Shown here: positions 1 through 5,993 of the stretch, one piece after another | How positions within the stretch are numbered: the stretch's first letter is position 1 | How the letters are laid out: each line of letters opens with the position of its first letter | DNA from: Accumulibacter sp. | GTDB taxonomy: Bacteria > Pseudomonadota > Gammaproteobacteria > Burkholderiales > Rhodocyclaceae | Direction of reading: 5' to 3' | Assembly: GCA_031264825.1 (NCBI GenBank) | Contig: JAISDL010000205.1 | Span: 1 to 6,569 of the forward strand | Length of the DNA: 6,569 nucleotides | The notes under the pieces: generated by a model | The model's database searches: none | What the model was told of the DNA's origin: nothing | The model's input: the letters and a program-made list of their open reading frames with translations, nothing else | Program-made: the position numbers and the translations under genes

Positions 1-751
1 CGGGATAGCAACCTTTGGTAAAGCTGACGCCGCCGATTTTTTCGAAGCCGAGCATTTGCGGAACGAATTTTTCTTCGGTCGCTTCGGTGATCCACGGGAT
101 TCCGGCGCGGATGTCGAGCCACCGCCACGCGCTTGAGCCGACCGGCGTCGCTTTTCCGGCGAGTTTTTTCCAGACTTCCTCTGCGGCGATCTCCTCAAGC
201 ACCGCGATGTAACGCCGATCCTCAAGGCGGATGAGCGTTCCGCCGTCGAATTTCGCCGTCCCGGTCGAGGGGACGGGCAGGGCGGCGGCGCGGAGGACTT
301 CGGGCGCGTCTGGCCCGGAAACGCCGACGAGCACGACGGCGTCCGATTCGTCCGATTCGTCGGATAGCTCGACTTTCGAGCGCAGAACATACATCCGCAA
401 ACGCTTTATCGTCGTTGCGAGCAGGTCGGCGGAGAGCAGGGCGCGGTAAGCGCCCCGATCCCGGTAAAGGATGAAATTCGCAAGCATCCGCCCTTTGGGC
501 GAACACCACGCGGAATACTGAAAGGCGTCGGCGCCGAGACTTTCAACGTCGCTTGTGAACAGACTGTGCAGATAGGTTTTCGCGTCGTCTCCGGAAAAGC
601 CGACGACGGAAAGGTGCGTGAGCGGGGAGACGATCGTCGCGTCGCGCGCAAGTCTGCTTTCGTCGGTTTCAGAGCCGAAGACCAAGGGGGCGCCTTCTTC
701 CACGCGCGCGCCCGCGTTTGCGAGAAATTCAAGCCAGGAAGTTTTCGACAT
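1..751 (-). CDS. ygfZ: YgfZ-type folate-binding, Fe-S cluster repair protein (partial)
   Basis: Reading the minus strand from the ATG at 751-749 gives 250 uninterrupted codons that leave the window without a stop, so the C-terminus is missing. Residues 82-93 contain a WCSPKGRML segment, and residues 210-250 read WRWLDIRAGIP...FVPQML...GGVSFTKGCYP. The end matches the YgfZ signature K-G-C-Y-x-G-[QE], with the conserved cysteine at residue 248. YgfZ proteins are aminomethyltransferase (GcvT) relatives that bind tetrahydrofolate and support assembly or repair of Fe-S enzymes in the cytoplasm. Residues 130-137 form a short acidic SDESDESD insert encoded by a 9-bp tandem repeat (341-358). The gene is divergent from mltG, as in many Betaproteobacteria. 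No convincing Shine-Dalgarno lies before the ATG (a GGA sits 5 nt upstream); the start is chosen because the protein reads well from it. Family assignment is secure; the exact start is less so. Confidence 0.93.
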   Translation of the reverse strand, partial: MSKTSWLEFLANAGARVEEGAPLVFGSETDESRLARDATIVSPLTHLSVVGFSGDDAKTYLHSLFTSDVESLGADAFQYSAWCSPKGRMLANFILYRDRGAYRALLSADLLATTIKRLRMYVLRSKVELSDESDESDAVVLVGVSGPDAPEVLRAAALPVPSTGTAKFDGGTLIRLEDRRYIAVLEEIAAEEVWKKLAGKATPVGSSAWRWLDIRAGIPWITEATEEKFVPQMLGFEKIGGVSFTKGCYP

Positions 752-1034
752 AGTGGTCCGCGATTCTCAATTTCATCAAAGTATGAAGTCTTGAACGATT
801 TTCAGGCCGATTTCGTACCGGAACTCCGGGAAAGCCGCATCTCGGTTATCATTCGACCTTGAATCGCTCGTGACCGGGTCGGCGCGCGTACACTGTCCGC
901 CTTGCGTGTCACCGGCTATTCATGGAATTCATGATCGGAATTATATCCGCATCGCCGATAAACGTTTTTATTAGGAAGGAATCAGGAGAGAGAAGCCGCC
1001 GTCCAGCTTTCTTCTCCTTGCCGCGCGTTCCGAC
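752..1034. promoter_or_regulatory. Divergent ygfZ/mltG intergenic region
   Basis: This stretch separates two divergent genes and must hold at least two promoters, but none is clear. On the minus strand, CTGAAA (805-800) and TACTTT (783-778) are 16 bp apart and could serve ygfZ weakly. On the plus strand the most AT-rich part is 935-974, with TATATC at 942-947 as a possible -10 but a poor -35. A short palindrome GACCGGGTC lies at 872-880. The 3' part has a hairpin listed separately. I see no ORF with protein-like composition and no RNA gene. Confidence 0.45.
985..1017 (+). promoter_or_regulatory. Hairpin candidate in the mltG 5' leader
   Basis: Arms 985-996 (GGAGAGAGAAGC) and 1006-1017 (GCTTTCTTCTCC) pair over 12 positions as RNA: nine Watson-Crick pairs, two G-U pairs and one A-C mismatch, with a 9-nt loop. 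No T-run follows, so it is not an intrinsic terminator. The left arm includes the only purine-rich AGGAG near mltG, but it lies about 46 nt before the ATG, with no usable start codon at normal spacing. A role in mRNA stability or translation is inference only. Confidence 0.3.
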
Positions 1035-2042
1035 ATGCGAATTTTTCTTGGATTCATCAAATGGTTTCTCACGCTCTGCCTCGTCGTCGCGCTGGCAGGA
1101 GGGTGGCTTTTTTACAAAGACGCCACGTCGCCGCTCGTTTTCGAGAAGGAGCGCGTCGATTTTCAAATCCTCCCCGGGAGCAGCCTCAAGACGGCGATCC
1201 GCGATATTTCAAACGCGGGCGTGACGCTCAACCCCTGGACTTTCCGCATTCTCGGAAAGATCATGCGCGCCGAGTCGGCGATCAAGGCGGGCAGCTACGA
1301 AATCCGTCAGGGAACGACACCGCAGGAACTCCTGGAAAAATTGACGCGCGGCGACGTTTCACAAACCGAGATCACCTTCATCGAGGGCTGGACTTTCCGC
1401 CAGATACGGGAAAGGCTCGACGCGCACCCCGACGTGCGCCACGAAACGAAAGACCTGAGCGATCAGGAGATCATGCAGCGCATCGGCGCGCCCGACGTTT
1501 TTCCCGAAGGGCGCTTCTTCCCCGACACCTACCTTTTCGTCAAGCAAAGCGCGGACATCGACGTTCTCGCGCGCGCTTTCCGGATCATGCGCGAACACCT
1601 CGACCGCGAGTGGGGCGCCCGACAAGCGGACCTGCCATACCGCGATGCCGTCGAGGCGCTGATCATGGCGTCGATCATCGAGAAAGAAACGGGACGCGAA
1701 GCGGATCGCCCGATCATCGCCGCCGTTTTCGTCAACCGCTTGCGGCAGAATATGTTGCTCCAGACCGACCCGACGGTCATCTACGGGATGGGTGAAAGTT
1801 TCGACGGCAACCTGCGCAGGCAGGATTTGACCACCGACACGCCCTATAACACTTACACGCGCGCCGGTCTGCCGCCTACGCCGATTGCGATGCCCGGTCT
1901 GGCTTCGTTGCGCGCCGCTTTGAACCCCGCGCAGAGCAGCGCGCTCTATTTCGTCGCGCGCGGCGACGGAACGAGCGAGTTCTCGAATACGCTCGAAGAG
2001 CACAATCGCGCGGTCAGCCTTTATCAGCGAAAGGGGAGGTAG
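1035..2042 (+). CDS. mltG: Endolytic murein transglycosylase MltG (YceG-like)
   Basis: The 335-residue product is typical in length for MltG, the inner-membrane lytic transglycosylase that cuts nascent glycan strands and is thought to set where they end during cell-wall synthesis. An N-terminal anchor spans about residues 4-26 (hydrophobic, ending GGWLFY). A LysM-like part follows at about 40-105, then the catalytic YceG domain. The signature ASIIEKET at 212-219 puts the catalytic glutamate at E216, equivalent to E218 of E. coli MltG. Further conserved blocks are FVNRL (232-236), LQTDPTVIYGMG (242-253), TPYNTY (269-274) and GLPPTPI (278-284). The ATG at 1035 has no obvious Shine-Dalgarno, but a TAG at 972-974 and the absence of other start codons between leave no upstream alternative. 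The gene ends 3 nt before tmk, whose ribosome-binding site overlaps its last codons and stop, suggesting coupled translation. Confidence 0.97.
   Translation: MRIFLGFIKWFLTLCLVVALAGGWLFYKDATSPLVFEKERVDFQILPGSSLKTAIRDISNAGVTLNPWTFRILGKIMRAESAIKAGSYEIRQGTTPQELLEKLTRGDVSQTEITFIEGWTFRQIRERLDAHPDVRHETKDLSDQEIMQRIGAPDVFPEGRFFPDTYLFVKQSADIDVLARAFRIMREHLDREWGARQADLPYRDAVEALIMASIIEKETGREADRPIIAAVFVNRLRQNMLLQTDPTVIYGMGESFDGNLRRQDLTTDTPYNTYTRAGLPPTPIAMPGLASLRAALNPAQSSALYFVARGDGTSEFSNTLEEHNRAVSLYQRKGR
2035..2040 (+). promoter_or_regulatory. Strong Shine-Dalgarno for tmk inside the mltG end
   Basis: GGAGGT lies 5 nt upstream of the ATG at 2046 and overlaps the last mltG codons and its TAG. It is the best ribosome-binding site in the operon and decides the tmk start in favour of the longer protein. 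Confidence 0.8.
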
Positions 2043-2045
2043 GAC

Positions 2046-2729
2046 ATGGTGGGGAGTAGCGCGCGGGAAAGCGAAGAAACCGGGCAGGGCGGTAAAATCG
2101 ACCGTCCGCCGACCCGTCGGGGGAAATTCATTACATTCGAGGGCATAGACGGGGCGGGCAAAAGTACGCACATCGACGCCGCGATCGATCTATTGCGCTC
2201 GGAGGGCTTCAAAGTCGTTTCCACGCGCGAGCCTGGCGGAACGCCGCTCGGAGAAAAGTTGCGTGAACTCGTTTTGCACGAGCCGATGCATCTGGAGACC
2301 GAAACGCTCTTGATGTTTGCCGCTCGGCGCGAGCACATCGTGTGCGTCATCGAGCCGGCGCTTCTACGGGGCGACTGGGTCGTCTGCGACCGTTTTACCG
2401 ACGCGACTTACGCCTACCAGGGCGGGGGACGCGGACTCGACGTTGCGAAAATCGAGACGCTCGAACGCTGGGTTCATGGAAACCTGCAACCCGACCTGAC
2501 TTTCTTGTTCGACCTTTCGACGACGGTCGCCCAGTGGAGAATCCAGACGCAGGGAAAGGACACCGACCGTTTTGAACAGGAGAAGGCGGATTTTCACGCG
2601 CGCGTCCGGGAAGCCTATTTATCGCGCGCGTCGCGTTTCCGCCGCTTCTGCGTCCTCGACGCCGATCAGACGCGCGATGAAATCAAGAAATTAATTGAAG
2701 AAAGCGTTTTAAGCTATTGTTCTCAATAG
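2046..2729 (+). CDS. tmk: Thymidylate kinase (dTMP kinase)
   Basis: The enzyme phosphorylates dTMP to dTDP with ATP, an essential cytoplasmic step of dTTP supply. The P-loop is FEGIDGAGKST at residues 31-41. The nucleoside-binding REPGGTPLGE is at 61-70, the DRF motif with following TDATYAYQGGGRG at 115-130, and a LID-like segment with TDRFEQE at 173-179. The product has 227 residues, some 15-20 longer than usual. The excess is a charged, Gly/Ser-rich leader of about 25 residues (MVGSSARESEETGQGG...) ahead of the normal GKFITFEG start. The leader is probably real because a perfect Shine-Dalgarno serves this ATG and no start codon lies close to the canonical position. The gene sits between mltG and holB, the conserved order. 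It ends in TAG. Confidence 0.97.
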   Translation: MVGSSARESEETGQGGKIDRPPTRRGKFITFEGIDGAGKSTHIDAAIDLLRSEGFKVVSTREPGGTPLGEKLRELVLHEPMHLETETLLMFAARREHIVCVIEPALLRGDWVVCDRFTDATYAYQGGGRGLDVAKIETLERWVHGNLQPDLTFLFDLSTTVAQWRIQTQGKDTDRFEQEKADFHARVREAYLSRASRFRRFCVLDADQTRDEIKKLIEESVLSYCSQ

Positions 2730-2802
2730 AAAATCAATTCAATCTCTTCAGGTCGTTATTCTTAAAGTAATTTATTAAAACAATGCTGTAACAGATTGAT
2801 TT
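2730..2802 (+). promoter_or_regulatory. AT-rich spacer before holB, possible internal promoter
   Basis: This 73-bp gap is far more AT-rich than either neighbouring gene and is the widest gap within the operon. It holds an 8-bp inverted repeat, AAATCAAT at 2731-2738 and ATTGATTT at 2795-2802, the right arm touching the holB ATG. A second pair is TCAATCT (2738-2744) with AGATTGA (2793-2799). No pair of -35/-10 hexamers with good spacing stands out, and no Shine-Dalgarno precedes holB. Internal promoter or leader structure is inference from composition. Confidence 0.3.
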
Positions 2803-3846
2803 ATGGATATAAACACCTTGCATTCCGAAGCCTGGGCGCGGATGAACGTATTGCGCCCGCGTCTTCCGCACGCCTTGCTGATCGCGGGGCAGCGGGGAAT
2901 CGGAAAATTCGATCTCGCGTGGAAGTTCGCACAATCGATTCTGTGCGAAAAGCCGGGGGAGGATTTCTTGCCCTGCGGGAACTGCCTTCCGTGCGGCTGG
3001 TTCTTGCAAAGGAATCACCCGGACTTTCGCCTTCTTCAGCCGGAAAACGAGGAGGAGAACGACGCGCCGCCCGATGCCGAAGCCGCTGGAAAGAAAAAGC
3101 CGAGCCGGGAAATCACCGTCGATCGGGTGCGCGCGCTCGACGATTTTCTGCACATCGGCACGCACCGGCAGGGCATGCGCATCGTCCTGATTCATCCCGC
3201 CGAGGCGATGAACCGAAATGCGGCGAACTCTCTTTTGAAAGCGCTCGAAGAACCCGCGCCGGAAACGCTGTTCCTGCTCGTTTCCAGCGAATTCGCGCGC
3301 CTCTTGCCGACGATCCGCAGCCGCTGCCGGTTTTTTTCCGTCGCCTTGCCGAAGGCGGACCAATCGGTGGAATACCTGCGCCAATCGGGCGTCGAGAACG
3401 CGGAAAGCTGGTTGACGCTCGCGGGCGGCTCGCCTTTTTTGGCGAACGACCTTTCCAGGGAGGGGCACATCCTGCTGGACGCGCTGCTCGCCGAATTGCG
3501 AAAGGGCGAAAAATTCGCGCCGCTCACCGCCGCGGCGTCGATCGAGCGCATTGCCAAAGCGGACAAACGCCAGGTTACCCTGAAACGAAGCATCGAATGG
3601 CTGCAAAAATGGCTTCTCGACCTGCTTCTTTCGCGAGAAGGGTTGCTTCCGCGCTATTTTCTCGACTACGCGAAAGAAATCCGCCGATTGGCGGCGTCGA
3701 TTCCCGCAGGGAAGATTGTCGCATTCTACAGAAAATCGTTAGAATACCGCTTGTTCTGTGAGCAACCGTTGAACACGCGGCTTTTTCTCGAAGAATGTTT
3801 TTTGAATTACGCCGCCTTGTTCGACGGCAAAAGGCAAAATCCCTGA
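2803..3846 (+). CDS. holB: DNA polymerase III subunit delta prime (clamp loader)
   Basis: Delta prime is the stator of the gamma/tau clamp-loader complex that loads the beta sliding clamp during replication. The 347-residue protein begins with an AAA+ domain: HALLIAGQRGIGK at 23-35 is a P-loop in which the usual Ser/Thr is replaced by Phe36, in keeping with a subunit that need not hydrolyse ATP. Cysteines 48, 58, 61 and 64 form the family's zinc module. NSLLKALEEP is at 142-151, and IRSRC at 171-175 carries the SRC motif, which supplies an arginine finger to the neighbouring subunit. Residues 80-103 are a charged linker (acidic, then KKKPSRE), which I recall as common in betaproteobacterial orthologues. 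The C-terminal collar part is less conserved but full length. The start ATG has no Shine-Dalgarno; it is chosen because the following 30 residues match the family start. Confidence 0.95.
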   Translation: MDINTLHSEAWARMNVLRPRLPHALLIAGQRGIGKFDLAWKFAQSILCEKPGEDFLPCGNCLPCGWFLQRNHPDFRLLQPENEEENDAPPDAEAAGKKKPSREITVDRVRALDDFLHIGTHRQGMRIVLIHPAEAMNRNAANSLLKALEEPAPETLFLLVSSEFARLLPTIRSRCRFFSVALPKADQSVEYLRQSGVENAESWLTLAGGSPFLANDLSREGHILLDALLAELRKGEKFAPLTAAASIERIAKADKRQVTLKRSIEWLQKWLLDLLLSREGLLPRYFLDYAKEIRRLAASIPAGKIVAFYRKSLEYRLFCEQPLNTRLFLEECFLNYAALFDGKRQNP

Positions 3847-3861
3847 ATCGACGATTCAGGG
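3841..3861. repeat. Perfect 21-bp palindrome at the holB/pilZ junction
   Basis: CCCTGAATCG (3841-3850) and CGATTCAGGG (3852-3861) are exact reverse complements around a single A. The holB stop codon TGA (3844-3846) lies inside the left arm. As RNA it folds to an 8-bp stem with a 5-nt loop. A second small inverted repeat, GGTT/AACC (3862-3865, 3871-3874), follows at once. No T-run follows, so an intrinsic terminator is unlikely. A processing or attenuation hairpin, or a protein-binding site, is possible. Confidence 0.75.
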
Positions 3862-3890
3862 GGTTTCAGTAACCGATCGCTTATCCAGAT

Positions 3891-4370
3891 GTGCCGACCA
3901 TGCCGACTTCAATGACCCCGCCGCTCGCTTTTCAGCCGATTCCCCCCCAGGCGTCGCAACCCTACCAGGCTCAAACGGCATCGGCGCCCTTTGGCGTTCC
4001 CGGCGTTCCCGGTACGTCCGACCAAGCGCAACGCGCGACGACGGTGCTGTCTTTGACGATCAAGTCGAAATCGGCGCTGTTCGCCGCTTTCATGCCTCTG
4101 TTGCTCAACGGCGGGCTTTTCATCCCGACGAGCAAGCGCTACAACCTGGGCGACGAGGTTCTCGTGATGCTGATGCTCATGGACAACCCGAATAAATTCA
4201 CTTTTTCCGGTACCGTCGCGTGGATTACCCCCGCCGGCGCGCAGAACAGCAAGGTTCAGGGGATTGGGGTGCATTTCAAGGCCGATGGACCCGGGAGTAC
4301 CGTCAGGAAAAAAATCGAAGGGATTTTGGGGAATCTGGTCAATTCGAGCCGACCGACGCATACCATCTGA
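3891..4370 (+). CDS. pilZ: Type IV pilus assembly protein PilZ
   Basis: Residues 50-159 match the type IV pilus PilZ group: SLTIKSKSALFAAFMPLL (54-71), GGLFIPT (74-80), RYNLGDEV (83-90), VAWITPAGAQ (109-118), GIGVHF (124-129) and a C-terminal RPTHTI. This PilZ class is needed for pilus assembly and twitching. The c-di-GMP motif RxxxR is absent, in keeping with PilZ itself, whose family members do not bind the nucleotide. Ahead of the domain is a Pro/Gln/Ala-rich leader of about 48 residues including GVPGVPG, coded by a tandem 9-bp repeat (3993-4010). Most orthologues are around 115-120 residues. The start is uncertain: GTG 3891, ATG 3900 and ATG 3912 are all in frame, and none has a good Shine-Dalgarno. 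The placement between holB and tatD is the conserved one. Confidence 0.92.
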   Translation: MPTMPTSMTPPLAFQPIPPQASQPYQAQTASAPFGVPGVPGTSDQAQRATTVLSLTIKSKSALFAAFMPLLLNGGLFIPTSKRYNLGDEVLVMLMLMDNPNKFTFSGTVAWITPAGAQNSKVQGIGVHFKADGPGSTVRKKIEGILGNLVNSSRPTHTI

Positions 4371-4396
4371 CCCCGTTTTCCGCCGTCCGCCCCCCG

Positions 4397-5179
4397 ATGC
4401 TCGTTGACTCGCATTGCCACCTCGATTTTCCGAAACTCGCCGAAAACCTTCCGGAAGTCTTTGACTCCATGGAGAAAAACGGCGTCGGGCACCTTGCCTG
4501 CATCGGCGTTCGGCTCGAAGACTTTCCAAGGATTCTGGCGCTCGCTGAGAACGATTCGCGGATTTTTGCGTCGGTAGGGCTGCACCCTGAAGTGACCGAC
4601 GGACGCGAGGCGACCGAAAAAGAACTGCTTGAGCTTGCCTCGCATCCCAAAGTCGTCGCGATCGGCGAAACAGGGCTCGATTATTACTGGCACAAGGACG
4701 CCCCCGAATGGCAGCGCGAGCGCTTCAGGACGCATATCCGCGCCGCGCGAAAGGCGCGCAAGCCCTTGGTCATTCACAACCGCAACGCAAGCGCCGATGT
4801 GCTCCGCATCCTCGCGGAAGAAAACGCCGACGAGGTCGGAGGCGTCTTCCATTGTTTTTCCGAAGACAGGGAAATCGCCCAGCGCGCGCTGGACATGGGT
4901 TTTTACATTTCGTTTTCCGGGATCGTCACGTTCAAGAACGCGCCGACGGTCAAGGGCGCCGCAAAATACGTCCCGGAAGACCGTTTCCTCGTCGAGACCG
5001 ATTCGCCGTATCTTGCGCCCGTTCCTCACCGGGGGAAGAGAAACCAGCCGGCTTACGTTCGCTATGTCGCCGAAGAAATCGCTCGCCTGAGAGAAACCTC
5101 GTTTGAAAGAATCGCCGCGGCGAGCACCGAAAACTTCTTTCGACTTTTCAAGCATGCCAACCGGAGAACAGTTCGATGA
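4397..5179 (+). CDS. tatD: TatD-family metal-dependent hydrolase / deoxyribonuclease
   Basis: The 260-residue protein is a full-length TatD-type TIM-barrel hydrolase, a cytoplasmic family with Mg-dependent 3'-5' DNase activity linked to DNA repair and to turnover of damaged DNA. Metal ligands are visible in the family order: HCH at 6-8 (MLVDSHCHLDFP start), E91 in AIGETGLDYYW, H127 in VIHNR, H152 in FHCFS and D202 in VETDSPYLAP. The open frame extends upstream to 4220 through pilZ, but the ATG at 4397 gives the exact family N-terminus, so the longer reading is rejected. It lies 26 nt after the pilZ stop, without a recognisable Shine-Dalgarno. Which TatD subfamily (YcfH, TatD or YjjV type) cannot be settled by eye; position next to holB favours the YcfH type. 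Confidence 0.94.
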   Translation: MLVDSHCHLDFPKLAENLPEVFDSMEKNGVGHLACIGVRLEDFPRILALAENDSRIFASVGLHPEVTDGREATEKELLELASHPKVVAIGETGLDYYWHKDAPEWQRERFRTHIRAARKARKPLVIHNRNASADVLRILAEENADEVGGVFHCFSEDREIAQRALDMGFYISFSGIVTFKNAPTVKGAAKYVPEDRFLVETDSPYLAPVPHRGKRNQPAYVRYVAEEIARLRETSFERIAAASTENFFRLFKHANRRTVR

Positions 5180-5799
5180 AAAAGATTTTATTTGTATTGG
5201 CGTGTCTCGCGCAGACTTGCGCTTTTGCGGGAACGTACGAGGAAATGGAAGCGGCGATGAGCAAACGCGACTCGGAGAAAGCGATCGGCCTCGTTCGCCG
5301 CGGAATGGACGTCAATACCGTCGACCGGTCGGGCGATACCTTGCTGATCCAAGCCGTGCGCCAAGATATGCCCGAACTCGTCGATTTTCTGCTCGAATCG
5401 CGCGCTAGGCTGAACAGCCGGAACCGCTTCGGAGAAACGGCGCTGACGATCGCGGCTTTCAACGGAAACATCCGCGACGTGAAACGCCTTGTCGAAGCGG
5501 GCGCGGAAGTCAATCATTACGGATGGCCTCCGCTGGTTTACGCGGCGCTCAACGGCCACGCGGATGTTGTCGAGTATCTTTTGAAGTCCGGCGCGAAAAT
5601 CGACGCGCAAGCCGAAAGCGGAGCGACGGCCTTGTACGCGGCGGCGCGAGTCGGACATCTCGAAGCCGTCAAAAAACTTCTCGAAAACAAGGCGAACCCG
5701 GAAATCGCCAACCAGTACAAAGAAACACCGCTCGACGTCGCGCGAAAAATGGGGCACGTTGAAATCGAGAAAATCCTGCAAAGCGCCGGGAAACAATGA
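5176..5799 (+). CDS. Exported ankyrin-repeat protein
   Basis: The 207-residue product starts with a classic signal peptide: MKK, a hydrophobic core at 4-17, and a signal peptidase I site after AFA (residue 18). The mature part is five to six ankyrin repeats from about residue 21 to the end. Clear units are 52-83, 84-115 (FGETALTIAAFNGNIRDVKR), 116-148 and 149-181, with a short final one ending at 207. There is no lipobox and no further membrane segment, so a periplasmic soluble protein is expected. Ankyrin repeats bind other proteins; the partner is unknown. Its ATG overlaps the tatD stop (ATGA, 5176-5179), and GGAG lies about 10 nt upstream, suggesting translational coupling. Genes of this kind close the same cluster in several Betaproteobacteria, as far as I recall. 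Confidence 0.9.
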   Translation: MKKILFVLACLAQTCAFAGTYEEMEAAMSKRDSEKAIGLVRRGMDVNTVDRSGDTLLIQAVRQDMPELVDFLLESRARLNSRNRFGETALTIAAFNGNIRDVKRLVEAGAEVNHYGWPPLVYAALNGHADVVEYLLKSGAKIDAQAESGATALYAAARVGHLEAVKKLLENKANPEIANQYKETPLDVARKMGHVEIEKILQSAGKQ

Positions 5800-5828
5800 A
5801 GCCGTTTCGGACGTCGGAAAGTGGGCTG

Positions 5829-5849
5829 AAAAATCGCTTCCGAAAAGCG
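5829..5849 (-). terminator. Weak minus-strand intrinsic terminator candidate
   Basis: Read on the minus strand, CGCTT (5849-5845), loop TTCGG and AAGCG (5839-5835) form a 5-bp stem followed by ATTTTT. The stem is short, so function is doubtful. It lies directly downstream of the minus-strand promoter candidate, so a transcript between them would be only about 35 nt. Confidence 0.25.
5831..5848 (+). repeat. Imperfect direct repeat, copy 1
   Basis: AAATCGCTTCC followed by GAAAAGC. The same two blocks recur at 5897-5917 with three extra Cs between them. The copies flank an AT-rich segment that holds a promoter-like pair on the minus strand. Confidence 0.6.
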
Positions 5850-5869
5850 CATAATTTGTATTATGTAAA

Positions 5870-5898
5870 GTTATAATAATACTTCGCCGCATTCTCAA
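5870..5898 (-). promoter_or_regulatory. Minus-strand sigma-70 promoter candidate
   Basis: On the minus strand TTGAGA (5898-5893) and TATAAC (5875-5870) are exactly 17 bp apart, 10 of 12 positions matching consensus. It points back toward the 3' end of the ankyrin gene and would start RNA near 5863. No minus-strand gene is recognisable downstream, so an antisense or very short RNA is the only product. The plus strand has a TATAAT at 5872-5877 without a matching -35. Confidence 0.35.
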
Positions 5899-5917
5899 AT
5901 CGCTTCCCCCGAAAAGC
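5897..5917 (+). repeat. Imperfect direct repeat, copy 2
   Basis: Second copy of AAATCGCTTCC...GAAAAGC, with CCC inserted between the blocks. Its right end enters the left arm of the operon terminator. Confidence 0.6.
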
Positions 5918-5945
5918 CAAGCCATTTCAGCTTGGCTTTTTCTTT
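5912..5945 (+). terminator. Rho-independent terminator of the mltG-to-ankyrin operon
   Basis: AAAAGCCAAGC (5912-5922) and GCTTGGCTTTT (5930-5940) pair perfectly over 11 bp around a 7-nt loop, followed by T and CTTT. It lies 112 nt after the ankyrin stop codon and is the only strong plus-strand terminator in the window. It separates the core operon from the accessory unit downstream. Confidence 0.9.
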
Positions 5946-5957
5946 CTCCGCTCTCCG

Positions 5958-5986
5958 TTGACAACTTCAGGGTACTGGGTTAAAAA
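5958..5986 (+). promoter_or_regulatory. Near-consensus sigma-70 promoter
   Basis: TTGACA (5958-5963) is a perfect -35, followed by a 17-bp spacer and TAAAAA (5981-5986), a 4/6 -10. It lies just after the operon terminator and about 20 nt before an ideal ribosome-binding site, so it is well placed to drive the small membrane protein gene at 6006. The -10 is overlapped by a palindrome that could be an operator. Confidence 0.7.
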
Positions 5987-5990
5987 CCCA
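5976..5990. promoter_or_regulatory. Operator-like palindrome over the -10
   Basis: TGGGTT (5976-5981) and AACCCA (5985-5990) are exact reverse complements around AAA. The site covers the -10 hexamer and ends 3 nt before the Shine-Dalgarno, the position expected for a repressor. The regulator is unknown; an HTH protein such as the broken antitoxin downstream is one possibility, as inference. Confidence 0.45.
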
Positions 5991-5993
5991 CGA

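Noticed and set aside
922..1224. 100-codon plus-strand frame over the mltG leader
   Set aside because: Ser/Arg-rich shadow that runs into mltG out of frame, with no Shine-Dalgarno at its ATG.
1359..2171. 270-codon minus-strand frame opposite mltG
   Set aside because: It is a shadow of mltG, a common result of GC-rich codon use; the plus strand encodes an unmistakable enzyme.
2734..3606. 290-codon minus-strand frame opposite holB
   Set aside because: Shadow of holB, with no domain and a low-complexity Arg/Gln-rich product.
4220..4396. N-terminal extension of TatD to 4220
   Set aside because: It overlaps pilZ in another frame, and the family start MLVDSHCHLDFP occurs exactly at 4397.
5176..5206. 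Lipoprotein signal in the ankyrin protein (cysteines at residues 10 and 15)
   Set aside because: Neither cysteine is preceded by a proper lipobox at the right distance; AFA at 16-18 is a good signal peptidase I site.
5805..5820. Imperfect palindrome TTTC-g-GACGTC-g-GAAA after the ankyrin stop
   Set aside because: Interrupted by mismatches, with no T-run and no gene context; likely chance.
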